From contig SFMG01000045.1 in the NCBI GenBank assembly GCA_004554455.1, positions 1 through 6,891 of the forward strand: 6,891 nt of DNA, in the 5' to 3' direction. The position numbers were made by a program, and so were the translations under genes. Position 1 is the stretch's first letter, and every line of letters begins with the position of its first letter. The stretch comes from Bacteroidales bacterium (GTDB lineage: Bacteria > Bacteroidota > Bacteroidia > Bacteroidales > UBA932). The notes below the pieces were generated by a model. That model did no database searches and was not told where the DNA came from. It saw only the letters and a program-made list of their open reading frames with translations. Positions 5,425 through 6,891 of the stretch are shown here, one piece after another.

Positions 5425-6891
5425 CTAAAAGAATTTGGTCTCCAACATTCTGTCCTCCATAGGCTTGCGCTCTTCGCAAATCTCGCCGTTGAGATACTTC
5501 TCAAGCATCAGCGAGGCTACGGGCAGCGCCCAGGTGGCGCCGAATCCGGCATTTTCGACATACGCGGCGACGGCAATCTTCGGGTTGTCCTTTGGTGCGA
5601 AGCAGATAAAGACGGAATTGTCCTTGCCGTGCGGGTTCTGGGCGGTTCCGGTCTTGCCGCAAACTTCCAGCCCCGGAATGGCTGCCCTGAATGCAGTTCC
5701 GCCCGCACTGCCACCACCGTTCACTGCCATATACATACCCTCGACAGCCACGGCGAAATGCGTCGTATCAACCTTGGTATATTGCCTTTCGTGGTATTTC
5801 GGGTCTATCTCGATCCCTTCTGAGTCCTTGACCAGATGCGGTATGTAGTAGTATCCGCGGTTTGCCATTATTGCAGCAAGATTGGCAATCTGGAGAGGCG
5901 TGGCACCGATTTCGCCCTGACCTATGGACAGCGAGACTATGGTCGGGAACTTCCAGCGCTTGCGGTAGATTCTGTCATAGAAGTTTGAAGTCGGGATGTT
6001 CCCTCCGAGTTCGGAAGGGAAGTCGCTCCCCAGTTTGTGCCCAAATCCGAAGCTCAGCACATACTCCCTCCATACGTCAAATGCCTCCTGAATGCTGCCG
6101 TACTTCTTGTTTTCCAATACGTTGCGCAGAACGTAACAGAAGTATCCGTTGCAGGAAGTCGCGATGGCGTCGCGGAATGCCAGAGGCGAGCTGTGGGCGT
6201 GGCAGCCGAGCTTGCGTGATGAACTGTAGGCATAGCCGCCGTTGCACGGATAGCTGTTGGAAGGTACCAGAACACCCTCCTGCAGGCCTATGAGGCCGTT
6301 TACGAGCTTAAATACCGATCCTGGTGGATAGGATGCCATAACCGTGCGGTTAAACATAGGCTTGCGCGGATTCTTGGCTATCTCGCCATAATATTTGCCT
6401 ATATCGGAAAGTACTTCCACGTCGATTCCCGGACTGCTGACCATCGCAAGTATCTCTCCCGTAGATGGTTCTATCGCTACCACCGAGCCGGTCTTGCCCT
6501 CCATCAGCTGCTGCCCGTACTGCTGCAGGTGGGCGTCTATCGTGGTTATGATATCGTGTCCCGGCATTGCCGGCTTGTCGTGTTCGCCGTTCATATATGA
6601 CGACTGCACCCTGTTCCTGGAGTCCCTCAGGTAGATGTGGTAGCCCTTTTCTCCGCGCAGGTCGGCCTCCCGTGCGGCTTCAAGACCGGTCTTGCCTATG
6701 TAGTCGCCGGATTTGTATTCGGGATGCTTCTTGATGTCGTTGGCATTGACTTCGGAAATGTAGCCGAGCAGGTTGCCGCCGGCGTTGAAGGGGTATTCGC
6801 GCACGCTGCGCACCTGGGAGGAGAATCCCGGATAGCGGTATTCTTCCTCGGCAAAGCGCATATAGACCTCGGAACTGACCTGCTTGAGGAA
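5425..6891 (-). CDS. mrdA: Penicillin-binding protein 2 (elongation transpeptidase), 5' end missing
   Basis: The reading frame continues off the right edge. 488 residues are visible, with the first full codon at 6891-6889. A family length of about 600-650 suggests that the N-terminal cytoplasmic tail, membrane anchor and part of the pedestal domain lie outside. Visible residues 1 to about 110 are pedestal domain (YPFNAGGNLLGYISEV, YIGKTGLE). The transpeptidase domain follows, with all three active-site motifs: SVFK (nucleophile serine codon 6318-6316), SCN (codons 6156-6148) and KTGT (5655-5644). It crosslinks peptidoglycan peptides in the periplasm as part of the Rod elongation complex and is a beta-lactam target. 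RodA, its glycosyltransferase partner, follows immediately. In this phylum the usual upstream neighbours are mreB, mreC and mreD, which would lie beyond the window. A methionine at 6861 is internal, because FLKQVSSEVY precedes it in frame. Confidence 0.96.
   Translation of the reverse strand, partial: FLKQVSSEVYMRFAEEEYRYPGFSSQVRSVREYPFNAGGNLLGYISEVNANDIKKHPEYKSGDYIGKTGLEAAREADLRGEKGYHIYLRDSRNRVQSSYMNGEHDKPAMPGHDIITTIDAHLQQYGQQLMEGKTGSVVAIEPSTGEILAMVSSPGIDVEVLSDIGKYYGEIAKNPRKPMFNRTVMASYPPGSVFKLVNGLIGLQEGVLVPSNSYPCNGGYAYSSSRKLGCHAHSSPLAFRDAIATSCNGYFCYVLRNVLENKKYGSIQEAFDVWREYVLSFGFGHKLGSDFPSELGGNIPTSNFYDRIYRKRWKFPTIVSLSIGQGEIGATPLQIANLAAIMANRGYYYIPHLVKDSEGIEIDPKYHERQYTKVDTTHFAVAVEGMYMAVNGGGSAGGTAFRAAIPGLEVCGKTGTAQNPHGKDNSVFICFAPKDNPKIAVAAYVENAGFGATWALPVASLMLEKYLNGEICEERKPMEDRMLETKFF

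Noticed and set aside
5862..6293. Plus-strand open frames over mrdA and rodA
   Set aside because: They are antisense shadows of two well-supported genes whose motifs are all on the minus strand.

Overview
The window reads as a stretch of a Bacteroidales chromosome, probably an Alistipes/Rikenellaceae-like genome. The reasons are a GC-rich coding composition, a TTTG-N21-TAnnTTTG promoter of the Bacteroidetes primary-sigma type, start codons without clear Shine-Dalgarno sequences, and protein variants typical of the phylum (an M24 aminopeptidase P, and a 433-residue RodA with an extended middle region). The genus is inferred, not proven.

Positions 1-1290 hold no credible gene. They are filled by a modular repeat array built from three parts: A (a 17-bp imperfect palindrome, CATC-g-CGC-NN-GCG-GATG, with flanks), B (about 100 bp containing CAGATGAATTGCAGG) and C (about 40 bp ending TCGATGGACACAAATC). 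Units 1-3 are A-B. Units 4-7 are A-C-A'-B, and the last unit ends inside C. The array runs off the left edge. A degenerate copy of the same family lies in inverted orientation at about 1315-1395, and a further B-like arm at 1449-1468 creates a perfect 20-bp inverted repeat. No match to a described repeat family comes to mind.

Positions 1540-1735 on the minus strand carry a complete transcription unit for tRNA-Leu (anticodon TAA): promoter, tRNA body and rho-independent terminator. The 5' strand of the acceptor stem does not pair with the 3' strand. It looks instead like a near copy of it.

On the plus strand follow an M24-family Xaa-Pro aminopeptidase (1797-3245) and a ComF-family phosphoribosyltransferase-like protein (3333-4082). 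Convergent to these, on the minus strand, are mrdA (PBP2, running off the right edge) and rodA, only 6 bp apart. They encode the transpeptidase and the glycosyltransferase of the cell-wall elongation machinery. The protein-coding genes look like ordinary core genes. The unusual material is the repeat region and the tRNA next to it.
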